Part shown: positions 43,136-52,668 of the stretch, one piece after another
How the letters are laid out: the number at the start of each line of letters is the position of its first letter
How positions within the stretch are numbered: the stretch's first letter is position 1
NCBI GenBank assembly: GCA_902801465.1
Contig: CADCIH010000007.1
Span: 1 to 64,000, forward strand
Length of the DNA: 64,000 nt
Direction: 5' to 3'
Source: an uncultured Bacteroidia bacterium
GTDB taxonomy: Bacteria; Bacteroidota; Bacteroidia; Bacteroidales; F082
Position numbers and translations under genes: made by a program
Notes under the pieces: model-generated
The model's database searches: none
Seen by the model: only the letters and a program-made list of their open reading frames with translations
What the model was told of the DNA's origin: nothing

Positions 43136-43174
43136 TTAAAAAAATGAGGGTGACTAAAACCTTTTAGCCACCCT
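43136..43174 (-). terminator. Rho-independent terminator after the YbjN-like gene
   Basis: On the minus strand the stem AGGGTG(G)CTAAAA pairs with TTTTAG(T)CACCCT around GG, then CATTTTTTT follows. It ends the kinase-AAA/YbjN-like transcript and separates it from the transporter gene. Confidence 0.85.
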
Positions 43175-43194
43175 TGATTTTAAAATATTAAATA

Positions 43195-43572
43195 TTATTC
43201 AATATTTTTGTAGAACTTTTGTTGTGAAGTCATCAGAATGCCAAGCAGTCTGGGGAAGAGGTCGTCGAGTTCAGGAGTGGAGTCCATCATGATCTCGGTG
43301 GCGCACCAAACACTGTCGCCAGCGACGGTCAGCTTCACGACCTTGGTGGTCTCGTTGACTTCGTTGATGGCCTCGAAGACGGCGAAACGGTTGTCGTCGG
43401 TGACGTCATAGATACGAGGCATGGTGAGGTTGATGAACTGATTGTCCTCGTCGTTGTTGAAGAACAGGAAGTTGCGCATCTGGTATTTGAACCAAATGTT
43501 GTTTCTGTCGTCGAATTCGGGAGCCAGTCCTTGTGACTTGAGGTAATTGAATACCATTTCTGAAGTTTTCAT
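43195..43572 (-). CDS. YbjN-like small protein
   Basis: The 125-residue protein has the alternating layout of the YbjN/type III chaperone-like fold: an N-terminal helix (SEMVFNYLKSQGLAPEF), a long antiparallel sheet with 'NNIWFKYQMRNFLFFNNDEDNQFINLTMP', a middle helix and a last amphipathic helix. The family acts as small binding or chaperone modules in the cytoplasm. It lies 45 bp after the kinase-AAA gene, and a terminator follows it, so the two form an operon and may be partners. Confidence 0.6.
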   Translation of the reverse strand: MKTSEMVFNYLKSQGLAPEFDDRNNIWFKYQMRNFLFFNNDEDNQFINLTMPRIYDVTDDNRFAVFEAINEVNETTKVVKLTVAGDSVWCATEIMMDSTPELDDLFPRLLGILMTSQQKFYKNIE

Positions 43573-43617
43573 GATTGAATTTTTTAAGTTAACAATAAAG
43601 GTTATTATAAAAGGTGA

Positions 43618-45429
43618 TTATTTCTTGAATCCTATTCTCGGGAGGCTGTTTCTGCGTTCCACGCCGTCCATCTTCTCACGGAGCTCTTCGTAGGAGCGTA
43701 GCAGTTCCCTGCTGACGGATGGTTTGGTCTCCTTGATGGTCTGCTCAAGCAGGGCTTGTGTGATCTTGGCGCGGGTGAAGGCAGCGGTCATGGCGGTGTC
43801 GTTGACGATGAAGGCGATGTCGCTGGCGATGTAACCGTCGGTCTGGTCGGAGAGGGCATCGAAGTCCATATGTTCAGCATCGTAGGGACGGCCTTTGAGG
43901 TAGATGGCGAACATCTCCTTGCGTGCGTCATGGTCGGGCATAGGCACATAGATGTGCTTGTCGAGACGCCCAGTGCGAAGCACGGCGGGGTCGATCATGT
44001 CGGGCCTGTTGGTGGTGGCCACCACGAAGATGCCACGGTGCGAGCAGTTGTTCAACTGTGACAGGAACTCGTTGACCTCTGACGACACGTAGGAGCTGCC
44101 TGGGGCGGAACGGTTAGGGACGAAGGCGTCGAACTCGTCGAAGCAGAGCACCGTGGGAGCGTTCTCCTCGGCTTGTTTGAACAGCTTGCCGATCTTCTCC
44201 TGGCTGCCGTGGACATACACGCTGGCGAGGTCGGACGACTTGACCAGAATAAAGGCGAAGCCGGTCTGTTCGGCGAACTTCTCGGCAAAGAAGGTCTTAC
44301 CGCATCCTGGAGGACCGTAAAGGAGCATGCCGTTGGGCGGGGTGAGCTTGTATTCCTCGGCGAGTTCCTTGTTTTGAAGCACGAAGATGACCTTCTGCTG
44401 AAGCAGTTGCTTGAGCTCGTGCATGCCGGCGATGTCCTCGAAGCCGTGGCCGCTGCCTCTCTTCACCTCAATTGCGAGAGCGGTGGGGTCTTCACGGTCT
44501 TGCTGTCCCGAATTCTGGGAGTGTGATTGCGATCCGGAAGAGGACTTTCTGCCACCGCTACCGCTGGTACTGCTACTCTTCTTTCCTTCGATAATGGAGA
44601 TGATCTCATCGGCAGAACGAAAACCATCGGTGATGGTGTTGGCCAGTCCCTTCGAGAGAATGTCCTTTACCTTCTGTTCGACATTCAATTTGTCGAAGTC
44701 AATCTCCTGGTCGATACGGTAACGTTTCAGTTTGAGGATCTTCTGGGCGAAGCTTTGCCCAATGGGGAAGTCTGTCTCCCAAGGGGCCTTGCCAGTCAGC
44801 ATGGCGTAAAGGACGGCGCATGCCGAGAACAGGTCGGTGCGCTCGTCGAAAACACCTGCTGAAGTGCCGTTGGCACAATACAATGGGTCGAGGTCGACCG
44901 TGTCGAAGGGGATGGAGCCTTTGCAAGCTGCCGAGGCATGACCCATGTCGATGATCTCAGGCACGCCGCCCATGCTCTCCGACAGCATGATGTTGGCCGG
45001 AGTGATGTCGTTGTGGACGATGTCGGCTTCGTGCAGGTACTTCAAGCCTTCCAAGATGCCTTTGAAGATACCCATGGCCTTTTCCTGGTCGAAAGCGCCT
45101 TCGCGAGCCATCTTGTCGGCCAGCACCTCGCCAGTGAAATAGTTCGTCACCACATAATGGCACTCGCCAAGATCCGTGGAAAGGCTGCCATCGGTGATGT
45201 ACGACACGATGTTGGCATGCTTGACCTTTCTGAGAAGCATGATCTCCGTCACCTCGTGTGTGTCCTTGTCGAACAACTTGGCAGGTGTCTTCTTCAGGAT
45301 GTATAGTTTAAGGAAATATGGATTGCCGTTCTGGTTGACGGCTTTGTAGGTCTCCGTGTATTCGTTCAGCTTAATCAGGCTCTGTATGGTGTAATCACCG
45401 ATAGTAAGGCCGGTGTTCAATGCGCTCAT
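43618..45429 (-). CDS. Ser/Thr-kinase-like domain fused to AAA+ ATPase
   Basis: In this 603-residue protein, residues 10-275 are a eukaryotic-like kinase domain: the ATP-site Lys41 in YFLKLYIL, the catalytic loop IVHNDITPANI (Asp141, Asn146; HND for HRD) and IIDMGHA (Asp161) for DFG. A Ser/Gly/Gln-rich linker spans 284-312. Residues 325-560 are a classical AAA domain: GPPGCGKT 372-379, CFDEFDAF with Walker B at 429-436, then TNRPDMIDPAVLRTGRLDKH with the arginine finger. The kinase residues look intact although diverged. The fusion suggests phosphorylation-gated protein remodelling. Its -7 element is at 45460 and its operon partner is the YbjN-like protein. Confidence 0.88.
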   Translation of the reverse strand: MSALNTGLTIGDYTIQSLIKLNEYTETYKAVNQNGNPYFLKLYILKKTPAKLFDKDTHEVTEIMLLRKVKHANIVSYITDGSLSTDLGECHYVVTNYFTGEVLADKMAREGAFDQEKAMGIFKGILEGLKYLHEADIVHNDITPANIMLSESMGGVPEIIDMGHASAACKGSIPFDTVDLDPLYCANGTSAGVFDERTDLFSACAVLYAMLTGKAPWETDFPIGQSFAQKILKLKRYRIDQEIDFDKLNVEQKVKDILSKGLANTITDGFRSADEIISIIEGKKSSSTSGSGGRKSSSGSQSHSQNSGQQDREDPTALAIEVKRGSGHGFEDIAGMHELKQLLQQKVIFVLQNKELAEEYKLTPPNGMLLYGPPGCGKTFFAEKFAEQTGFAFILVKSSDLASVYVHGSQEKIGKLFKQAEENAPTVLCFDEFDAFVPNRSAPGSSYVSSEVNEFLSQLNNCSHRGIFVVATTNRPDMIDPAVLRTGRLDKHIYVPMPDHDARKEMFAIYLKGRPYDAEHMDFDALSDQTDGYIASDIAFIVNDTAMTAAFTRAKITQALLEQTIKETKPSVSRELLRSYEELREKMDGVERRNSLPRIGFKK

Positions 45430-45459
45430 TAAAAAATTTTTTTAAGAAAAATTAGATTG

Positions 45460-45467
45460 CAAATATA
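45460..45467 (-). promoter_or_regulatory. Promoter -7 element of the kinase-AAA operon
   Basis: TATATTTG on the minus strand matches TAnnTTTG, with a TTG 20 bp further upstream. The leader is about 30 nt. Confidence 0.6.
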
Positions 45468-45507
45468 ATATTGTTTTTTAGTATTTGCAAGCGCTCTTAA
45501 AAAAAAT

Positions 45508-46887
45508 TCAGTCAGCGACTTCGGAGTTGCTTGAGACGGGGTGATTCAATGCTCCAGGTTGGTCGTGGTCCTTGAACATCTCAACCATTACCTTGGAGAA
45601 GTCGGACTCCTTGCCTGCATCGCTCTTGGGGATTTTGTTCTTGCGTGCAATCAAGGGTATCAGGATCGAATTGATGACGATGCTGAAAAGGATGACCGAG
45701 AACACGATGTTCCGGATGAAAAAGCCCGTCTCCACATCGGGGATGAAAGCCATGGCCTGAGTGGCCAACACAGCCGCAGTGAGTCCCTTCGGCGTGGTTA
45801 CCGACATGTACATCCGCTCCTGGGTGGGAATCTGGTACTTGTTCTGTATTGCCAGCCGGACCACCGGGAAACGAACCGCATAAAGCAACACCGTGATGGC
45901 AAGCCCGATCACGATGGGTTGCCAGGCGTATAGCTGGATCGAAATGCCTACATATACAAAGAAGAAAGTCTTCAACAGCAGCACCAACTCGCTGAACAAC
46001 GCACGCTCGGTGTCGTTGAGGTTGGCGGGACGTTTCTTGATGACTTTTTTCAACATTCCGTCGTAAATGCCATCGATGTTGGCCATGCCGATACCGAAAG
46101 CCAAAGCGGCAATGGCGCCACTGTAGCCCATCCACTCGTTGATGCCGTAGATGATAAACACGAAAGCGGGGGTGGTGAGCACCGAATATTTGATCTCTCG
46201 CACCTTGTCCAAGATGAGCGCCCAGAAAATGGCCCCTAACAACCCGATGAGGGTGGCCAAGATGAACGAGGAGAAGATGTCACCGAAGATCATGCCGAAC
46301 TCGACATGTTTCGACTTGACGGCGTGAAGCAAAGCCAACGCCAACACGATGCTGAACACATTGCCTATGGCAGCCTCCAAAATCAAAATGGTGGCGCTTT
46401 TCTGCGACATCTTCAACTGCCGCACTGTGGGGATGACCACCGCCGAAGCGGTCCCACCAAGGACACAGCCCATCGTCAGACTGATGACGGGATCGACCTT
46501 CAAACCCAACCAAACCACCAACCATACCACAATGGCCGAAACCACAAAATTCAAAGCGGTCAATTTGAGCGAAGGCTTGAAAGAATCTTTTAAGTTGTTG
46601 AAACTCAGTTGAATACCACTTTCAAAAAGGATGAGCACCAAGGTGACGGCCGACAAAATGCTCCCGAGCAAGGTGAGCTTGTCAGAGTCCACCAAATGGG
46701 TCAAAGGACCGATGACGAGACCGATCAAGATTAGGAACAACACGTCAGGGATGCGGCGCTTGCTGAAAATGGAGCTGAAGAGGTGCGCGGCAAAAATCAA
46801 CAGGCCTATGATGGCGATGATCAATCCAATCTTGCTCGATGAAAGCCCTGTGGAGATGATTTGACTCGTACTATCCATAAAAATCAC
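45508..46887 (-). CDS. Cation/proton antiporter (CPA family), downstream copy
   Basis: This 459-residue membrane protein of the monovalent cation:proton antiporter type exchanges Na+ or K+ for H+. It has the typical entry FAAHLFSSIFSKRRIPDVLFLI, the central VLGGTASAVVIPTVRQL and YSGAIAALAFGIGMANID. It is a clear paralogue of the next gene upstream, which shows the same blocks at the same spacing, and the two overlap by 4 bp (ATGA). The final 35 residues are hydrophilic. Ion specificity is not readable. Confidence 0.88.
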   Translation of the reverse strand: MIFMDSTSQIISTGLSSSKIGLIIAIIGLLIFAAHLFSSIFSKRRIPDVLFLILIGLVIGPLTHLVDSDKLTLLGSILSAVTLVLILFESGIQLSFNNLKDSFKPSLKLTALNFVVSAIVVWLVVWLGLKVDPVISLTMGCVLGGTASAVVIPTVRQLKMSQKSATILILEAAIGNVFSIVLALALLHAVKSKHVEFGMIFGDIFSSFILATLIGLLGAIFWALILDKVREIKYSVLTTPAFVFIIYGINEWMGYSGAIAALAFGIGMANIDGIYDGMLKKVIKKRPANLNDTERALFSELVLLLKTFFFVYVGISIQLYAWQPIVIGLAITVLLYAVRFPVVRLAIQNKYQIPTQERMYMSVTTPKGLTAAVLATQAMAFIPDVETGFFIRNIVFSVILFSIVINSILIPLIARKNKIPKSDAGKESDFSKVMVEMFKDHDQPGALNHPVSSNSEVAD

Positions 46888-48251
46888 TCTTGTTCAAGCA
46901 TTTCGGTGATGCTGGGATCTTTCTTCCCGTCAAAACACCTTCTGTATAAACGGCTGATGGCATTGTTCTTCTCCATCACTGGTACCAAAATGGAGGTGAA
47001 GATGATGCTAAACAAAATTACGGCAAACACGATGTTCTGGATCATCTCTCCTCCCGCGATGCCATGTTGCATCGGAATGGTGGCTAACACAGCCGCGGCA
47101 AGTCCTTTGGGAACAATGCCTGACATGAACATCTTGTCCTCCAACAAAATGCTCTCTTTCTCACGGTTGACGGAGAGCTTGACGATGGGGATGCGCAAAA
47201 CAAACAACACCATGGTGATAAGCAATCCGATGAGGATGGGTAGCCATTGGTCGATCTTGATCGAGATGCCGATATAGATGAAGAAGAAGGTCTTCAGCAG
47301 GAATACCACCTCGCTGAAAAGTTGTTGTTCCGTCTCATTGAGTTTGGTGGGATGCTCCTTGAACAACTTCTTCACGATGGAACTGCTGCCATAGATCGAG
47401 TCGATGTTGGCCATGCCAATGCCAAAAGCCAACGCCGCAATGGCACCGCTGAAACCGAGCCACTCGTTGAGACCATAGACGATGAACACAAAGGCAGGGG
47501 TGGTGAGGATGGAGTTCTTGACGTGCCTGACACGGTTGAGGACATACGACCAGAGGATGGAGGCGATGATGCCGATCACCGTGGCCAGGATGAACGAGGA
47601 AATGATCTCGCCAATCACCCGACCCACATTCATCGAGCCGGACTGGATGGCCTGCATGAACGCCCAAGCGAAGACGATGCAAAGCACATCGCTAAAGGCC
47701 GACTCGAGAATGAGGATGGTGCCACCTTTCTCGCTGATCTTCAATTGCTTAACCATGGGTATGACCACCGCCGAGGAGGTGCCGCCAAGAATGGCGCCCA
47801 ACATCAGGCTGGTCAAGAAGTTGACCTTGGCAATCAAACCCAAAAGGGCCACAACCACCATCGTGACGAAGAAGTTGATCAGGGTAAGCTTCATGGTCCC
47901 CCTGATGGAGTTCAGCAAGGTGTTGAAGTTCAGCTGAGTACCACTCTCAAACAAGATGATGACCAAAGTGATGGTGGTGAACACACTGGCCACCGACCCC
48001 AAATCGGAAGGCTTGACCCAACCGAACAATGGACCGATCAACAAGCCTATGATCATCAACAGCAACACGTCAGGGATGCGCTTGCGGCTGAAGATCTCAG
48101 TGAACAGATGCGCAGCAAAGATGAGCAGGCCTAGGATGGCGATGGTCAGACCAGTGTTGGAAGAAGCCTCGGCGTTGGCCGATTGCTGTACCATTTCCTG
48201 TACTTCTGGCGTGACGAGCGTGTCGATGACTTGTTGGATGGTGTCGGGCAT
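46884..48251 (-). CDS. Cation/proton antiporter (CPA family), upstream copy
   Basis: The 455-residue paralogue of the downstream antiporter shares FAAHLFTEIFSRKRIPDVLLLM, ILGGTSSAVVIPMVKQL and FSGAIAALAFGIGMANID. A hydrophilic N-terminal extension (residues 1-30) precedes the first helix. The two may form a heteromer or differ in ion preference, since they are translationally coupled. The start is preceded by a heptad array and the C25 protease gene, whose stop is 31 bp upstream. Confidence 0.88.
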   Translation of the reverse strand: MPDTIQQVIDTLVTPEVQEMVQQSANAEASSNTGLTIAILGLLIFAAHLFTEIFSRKRIPDVLLLMIIGLLIGPLFGWVKPSDLGSVASVFTTITLVIILFESGTQLNFNTLLNSIRGTMKLTLINFFVTMVVVALLGLIAKVNFLTSLMLGAILGGTSSAVVIPMVKQLKISEKGGTILILESAFSDVLCIVFAWAFMQAIQSGSMNVGRVIGEIISSFILATVIGIIASILWSYVLNRVRHVKNSILTTPAFVFIVYGLNEWLGFSGAIAALAFGIGMANIDSIYGSSSIVKKLFKEHPTKLNETEQQLFSEVVFLLKTFFFIYIGISIKIDQWLPILIGLLITMVLFVLRIPIVKLSVNREKESILLEDKMFMSGIVPKGLAAAVLATIPMQHGIAGGEMIQNIVFAVILFSIIFTSILVPVMEKNNAISRLYRRCFDGKKDPSITEMLEQE

Positions 48252-48253
48252 GG

Positions 48254-48288
48254 GTGGAAAGTTGAGAGTGGAAAGTGGAGAGTTATTC
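48254..48288. repeat. Heptad array, GTGGAAA type
   Basis: Five 7-bp units (GTGGAAA, GTTGAGA, GTGGAAA, GTGGAGA, GTTATTC) fill the gap between the antiporter start and the C25 stop codon, the last unit covering that stop. Confidence 0.75.
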
Positions 48289-51200
48289 TTTTACGAAATT
48301 GATAGTAGAGGCGTGGGTGGCGCTCTTTATCGTGACGAAGTACACGCCTTGGCTGAGATGGCTCAGGTCCATGGTGGTCGTGCCGTTGCCTTGGCAATGG
48401 TGCATGACCTGACCGAGACTGTTGAACACGGTCACGTCGCAGTCTTCCTCAGGCAGGCTGATGCTGAAACAGCCGTTGTTGGGGTTGGGATAGACGGCGG
48501 GAGCGTTGACGGTGGCCTCAGTACCCATGGTGATGAGTGTGGCGGCGGGGAACACCACGTCGTCGATCCAAGCACAGTCGCTGCCGCTTGTCATCGAGAC
48601 GTCCTTGGTGTATTCCCATCTGAGTTCGTGGCTGCCAGGAGTCAAAGCGAATGTGGCTTGTGTCCATGAGACTTCACCTGACCAGTTGCCCTGTTCCATG
48701 CCGTCAATCTTGAAATACAACTTGTCGTAGTTGGATTCGGAAGACACTTTGTAATAGAAGCTTATCTCGCTTTCGGTGGCGACATCCAAGTTGATGTAAA
48801 GGGTTGAGGTCTCGTAGTTGCCGATGGCTGACGACTTGGCGCAGTAGCTGCCCTGATGGGGGTTCTGGTTCACGATCTCCCATGCATAGATGGGGCTGGT
48901 GCTCTGCCAGTCAAAGGCGGTGAAGTCGCCTGTCTCGAAGCCTTCCGTCGACTGTCCGACAGGGATGTAGTAAGAATCCATCAACACATAATGACCATGC
49001 TGGACAGCGAAGGGCAACTCGTAAACAGCACCCATGACGGCGTTGTCACCCAGCGAGAATTCCATGTCGGCAGTGAACTCTTGTCCAGGGAAGATGTTCT
49101 GGAAGTTCCACTGGCTGGTGGTGATGTTGATCTCGGGATGTGAGTTGTAGACATCGAAGCGGGCCGTAGGTGAGGTGGCACCTCCGTTGTTCTTGAACAC
49201 GAAATGCACTATGCCGTTGCCTCCGGGGCTGAGGTAGGAACCTGAGGCGATATCCAGGGCGGTGCTCATCAGTTGGAATTCAGGAGCAAAGACTCTGGCG
49301 TTGAAATGGCTCTCCCAGGTGTTGCTGCCATCAGTGCAGCTGAGGTTGAAACGGACCATGGTGTTGTTGGGAACGTCGTCGCTGACAGTGAAGGAGAAGG
49401 CGTTCTCGAGTGTGACGCTCTGGCTGCCATTGAGGTTGCCCACATTGACTGTAGGCTGGTTGATGGTGATGTATTCGCTGTCGGTGGAAAGGGTGGCGGT
49501 CACGTTGTTGGCGTTGACGGAACCGACGTTTTTGACATTCATGTTGAAGGTGTAGCTGCCGTTGAACTCGATTTGATCGCCTCCGTTGAGGATGTAGCTG
49601 TCGTAAACCACATAGGGGGTGTTGCTCGGCACGCTCATCAGCTCGATGGACTGGGGCCAGCTGCTAATGCCGGTCACTTTCATGATCATGGTGCCCACGC
49701 TCTGGAGGCCGCCTTCGAAGACAACCTCGGCCTCACCACTCTCGTCGGTGATGCCCATGGCGATCACCTCGTCGTCCATGAAGACGAGGCAACGGAAGTT
49801 CTTCAAGGGAGCTCCGCTCGGGTCGGTGACGTTGACAGTCATCGATGGTGATCCCAGGACGATCTGGGAGGGGCATTCCACCGTGGCGGTGTAGGGCTCG
49901 TCGAGCCAAACGTTGACGGCGCCGTCGCCGAGGACGTTCATGTCGTAGAAGTTCCAACGCAAGGCGCCTTCTTCCCATTGTCCGGGGGCGGTGACCCAAG
50001 GGGCGGTCATGGTCTTGCCTTCAGAGATGGCGCAACCAAGCAAACCGATCCTGTCGTTCCACTGGGCGTCTGTCATCTCTCTCTCGAGGTGGCATCCGGG
50101 GCCCTCGGTCTGACCTTCGTTGAACCAGCCGTAACGTGAGTTGCCGATGACGGCCACGGCGAAGTTCTCGATCTTGACCATGTCCTCAAGGATGCACTCC
50201 TCGTCGAAAGCACCGCAGTCGCATCCTTGGGTGTGGAAGAAGGTGTAGTTGTGGGTGACACCGTTGGCACCTGAGAAGTCGTTGTTGTTGATGCTGTACC
50301 ATCCAGCCACAAAGCCTGAGTTGGCGTGACCGTCGTGATGCACGTAGCTGGTGCCGGCGTTGATGGCCTGTTTCAGCAGGCTGCCACTCCAGTTGCCCTG
50401 TTCCTCATAGAGTTTGGTGAAGTCGTAGTCGACAGGGTAGCAGGTAGTGGTGTATCCGTTGTCGTCGTGGGTGCCAATCAGCAGCTCGAGGTAGTCGGAA
50501 CCGTTGGAGTTGGGGTTGTCATAGAGATGCTCACCTGCCAGGATGACCTTGTTGAACTCGTTCAGCACGGGATTTTGTTGGTAGGAGAGGGTCTTGTGGA
50601 TCATGTTCTGCAGGTCGGTCTGGGTGTTGAACGACATGCGGCTCATGCCGATCTCAGGCAGCAGGTCGTCTTCACCGGGCTCTCCGAAACGGTTGTCGCC
50701 ATCGTCGTTCCAGTTGCCGTCCAAGCCGCAATAGTAAAGGTCGGCAGGGATGTTGCCGCTTTCCTGGTTGCCGCCGCCGGAAGTCACATAACAATACAAG
50801 CCGCGGTAAGGCACGAGGTTGACGTCGCCGCCAAGCACCACCATAAGGATGCCGTTGTTTTGGTATTCTTGGATGATGTAGTTGCGGATCTTCTCCTGGT
50901 TGTCGGCGCCGCTCATGGCAGAATAGATCTCGGCAGTGGTGACGATGCGGTTGCGGAGACCGATGCCATTGTAGTAATTGCAATAATCGTCGTAGCTGTT
51001 TACGAAGCTCTGGTCGGTGATGATCAGAACGTCGTAAGCGTTCACCTCACGGCCTCTGGTAGCGTAGCTTTCCATCATCTCAGGGTTCTGAGCCAGGCGT
51101 CTCACGCTGTTCTTGACCTCGGGCGTGGACCAAAGCATGTCGCTGTGGTCAGCCTTGGCAGCCTTCAAGTGGACGCGCACCTTGGCCGACTTGGCATACA

Positions 51201-51672
51201 TCACCTTGCCAGTTGAAGGGATGTACTGGACCGGGGTGAAGGCCGAGAAAGCAAAGGCATAGCCGTTTTTGTACTGGGTGGTCACCACGCCATGGTTCTG
51301 GGCCGGATACACGGCTTTCGAAGCGTAAAGCTTCTCGTCTTTAACCAAAGCTCTGGGCGTGATGTCGTTGGTAGTCCTCGAAGGCTGATATGGGAAGAGC
51401 TGAATGTCGTTTGCAAGCTCTTGGAAATCAAATAACTCCACTTCGATGGATTCGGCTTCTTGTCCCTGAGGAAGCAAGAGACTGACGTTTTGCCATGGCA
51501 GCGAGGGCTGTCCGGCAAGAGCTGATTGCATGCAACCGCGCATCTGAACCTGTTGGTAACCTTCAAGTTCAGTGATGGTAGGTGCGCTGAAATGATAGTC
51601 CATTTCAATGGTTTGCGCGAAAGTAAAAGCGCAAATCATTGAAAACAAAACGATTAATGATAATTTTCTCAT
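48283..51672 (-). CDS. Gingipain-type C25 cysteine protease with T9SS sorting domain
   Basis: The 1129-residue secreted protease starts with a signal peptide (MRKLSLIVLFSMICAFTFAQ) and a propeptide of about 200 residues. The C25 catalytic domain begins near YDVLIITDQSFVNSYDDYCNY. The catalytic His is in YVHHDGHANSG and the Cys in FFHTQGCDCGAFDEE, as in RgpB-like enzymes. Ig-like and MAM-like modules follow. The last 80 residues (VYPNPNNGCFSISLP, then SLGQVMHH and LSQGVYFVTI) are a type A type IX secretion sorting domain. Secretion and surface attachment through T9SS are therefore expected, although no T9SS gene is in the window. A -7 element is at 51723-51730. Confidence 0.92.
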   Translation of the reverse strand: MRKLSLIVLFSMICAFTFAQTIEMDYHFSAPTITELEGYQQVQMRGCMQSALAGQPSLPWQNVSLLLPQGQEAESIEVELFDFQELANDIQLFPYQPSRTTNDITPRALVKDEKLYASKAVYPAQNHGVVTTQYKNGYAFAFSAFTPVQYIPSTGKVMYAKSAKVRVHLKAAKADHSDMLWSTPEVKNSVRRLAQNPEMMESYATRGREVNAYDVLIITDQSFVNSYDDYCNYYNGIGLRNRIVTTAEIYSAMSGADNQEKIRNYIIQEYQNNGILMVVLGGDVNLVPYRGLYCYVTSGGGNQESGNIPADLYYCGLDGNWNDDGDNRFGEPGEDDLLPEIGMSRMSFNTQTDLQNMIHKTLSYQQNPVLNEFNKVILAGEHLYDNPNSNGSDYLELLIGTHDDNGYTTTCYPVDYDFTKLYEEQGNWSGSLLKQAINAGTSYVHHDGHANSGFVAGWYSINNNDFSGANGVTHNYTFFHTQGCDCGAFDEECILEDMVKIENFAVAVIGNSRYGWFNEGQTEGPGCHLEREMTDAQWNDRIGLLGCAISEGKTMTAPWVTAPGQWEEGALRWNFYDMNVLGDGAVNVWLDEPYTATVECPSQIVLGSPSMTVNVTDPSGAPLKNFRCLVFMDDEVIAMGITDESGEAEVVFEGGLQSVGTMIMKVTGISSWPQSIELMSVPSNTPYVVYDSYILNGGDQIEFNGSYTFNMNVKNVGSVNANNVTATLSTDSEYITINQPTVNVGNLNGSQSVTLENAFSFTVSDDVPNNTMVRFNLSCTDGSNTWESHFNARVFAPEFQLMSTALDIASGSYLSPGGNGIVHFVFKNNGGATSPTARFDVYNSHPEINITTSQWNFQNIFPGQEFTADMEFSLGDNAVMGAVYELPFAVQHGHYVLMDSYYIPVGQSTEGFETGDFTAFDWQSTSPIYAWEIVNQNPHQGSYCAKSSAIGNYETSTLYINLDVATESEISFYYKVSSESNYDKLYFKIDGMEQGNWSGEVSWTQATFALTPGSHELRWEYTKDVSMTSGSDCAWIDDVVFPAATLITMGTEATVNAPAVYPNPNNGCFSISLPEEDCDVTVFNSLGQVMHHCQGNGTTTMDLSHLSQGVYFVTIKSATHASTINFVKE

Positions 51673-51722
51673 AAAATATGTTTTTAATAATTGATGCTTA
51701 AAAATAGATGTAAAAAGAATTG

Positions 51723-51748
51723 CAAAAATAACAAATTTTTTAATTTTG
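51723..51748. promoter_or_regulatory. Divergent -7 elements for C25 protease and ddh
   Basis: TATTTTTG on the minus strand (51730 to 51723) serves the protease. TAATTTTG on the plus strand (51741-51748), with a TTG at 51720-51722, serves ddh. The elements are 10 bp apart and point away from each other. Confidence 0.6.
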
Positions 51749-51768
51749 CTCTTTTAAATAATGTGAAT

Positions 51769-52668
51769 ATGGAAAAGATTAAAGTCGCCGTAGTAGGATA
51801 TGGCAATGTGGGGCGTTTCGCCCTTGAGGCTCTTGAAGCCGCTCCTGATATGGAAATCGCGGGCATCGTCCGTAGAAATGGTAATGAGAACTGCCCTTTG
51901 GAACTGACCAAATACCATGTTGTCAGTGATATTCGTGACCTTGGGAAGGTGGATGTGGCCATACTGGCTTGCCCCACACGCTCCTGCCCCGAATACGCCA
52001 AGCAAATCCTCCCGCTTGGGATCAACACCGTTGACTCGTTCGACATCCATACCTCTATCATGGACTACCGTAACGAGCTGATGCCCATCAACAAGGCCAC
52101 CAATACGGTGAGCGTGATCGCCGCAGGCTGGGACCCGGGTTCCGATTCTATCGTGCGTACCTTGATGCAGAGCTTGGCTCCTAAAGGATTGTCGTACACC
52201 AACTTCGGTCCTGGAATGTCGATGGGTCACAGCGTCTGTGTCCGCTCCAAAAAGGGAGTGAGAAACGCATTGTCGGTTACCATCCCGCTGGGCGAGGGCA
52301 TCCATCGCCGCATGGTGTATGTGGAACTCGAAGACGGATATACACTTGAGCAAGTAACCAAGGAAATCAAGGCTGATCCTTATTTCGCCAACGACGAGAC
52401 GCACGTGTTCGCAGTGGACAGCGTGGATGCCGTCCGTGACATGGGACATGGTGTGAACTTGGTTCGCAAAGGTGTTTCCGGTAAGACACAAAACCAACGT
52501 TTTGAATTCAATATGAGTATTAATAATCCTGCACTTACAGGACAGGTGCTGGTGAACGTGGCCCGAGCCACCATGCGTCTTCAAGCTGGATGTTATACCA
52601 TGGTGGAGATCCCGGTCATCGACATGCTGCCAGGTGAGCGTGAGGATTGGATTGGAAAGCTGGTATGA
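51769..52668 (+). CDS. ddh: Diaminopimelate dehydrogenase
   Basis: This 299-residue NADPH-dependent enzyme makes meso-diaminopimelate from tetrahydrodipicolinate in one step, a shortcut in lysine and peptidoglycan precursor synthesis. The Rossmann motif VAVVGYGNVGRFA is at residues 6-18. Characteristic blocks are CPTRSCPEYAKQILPLGINTVDSFD, AAGWDPGSDS and NFGPGMSMGHSV. I chose the ATG at 51769; an upstream frame start at 51691 lies before the promoter. Its stop overlaps the GH3 start (ATGATGA), so the two are translationally coupled. Confidence 0.93.
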   Translation: MEKIKVAVVGYGNVGRFALEALEAAPDMEIAGIVRRNGNENCPLELTKYHVVSDIRDLGKVDVAILACPTRSCPEYAKQILPLGINTVDSFDIHTSIMDYRNELMPINKATNTVSVIAAGWDPGSDSIVRTLMQSLAPKGLSYTNFGPGMSMGHSVCVRSKKGVRNALSVTIPLGEGIHRRMVYVELEDGYTLEQVTKEIKADPYFANDETHVFAVDSVDAVRDMGHGVNLVRKGVSGKTQNQRFEFNMSINNPALTGQVLVNVARATMRLQAGCYTMVEIPVIDMLPGEREDWIGKLV

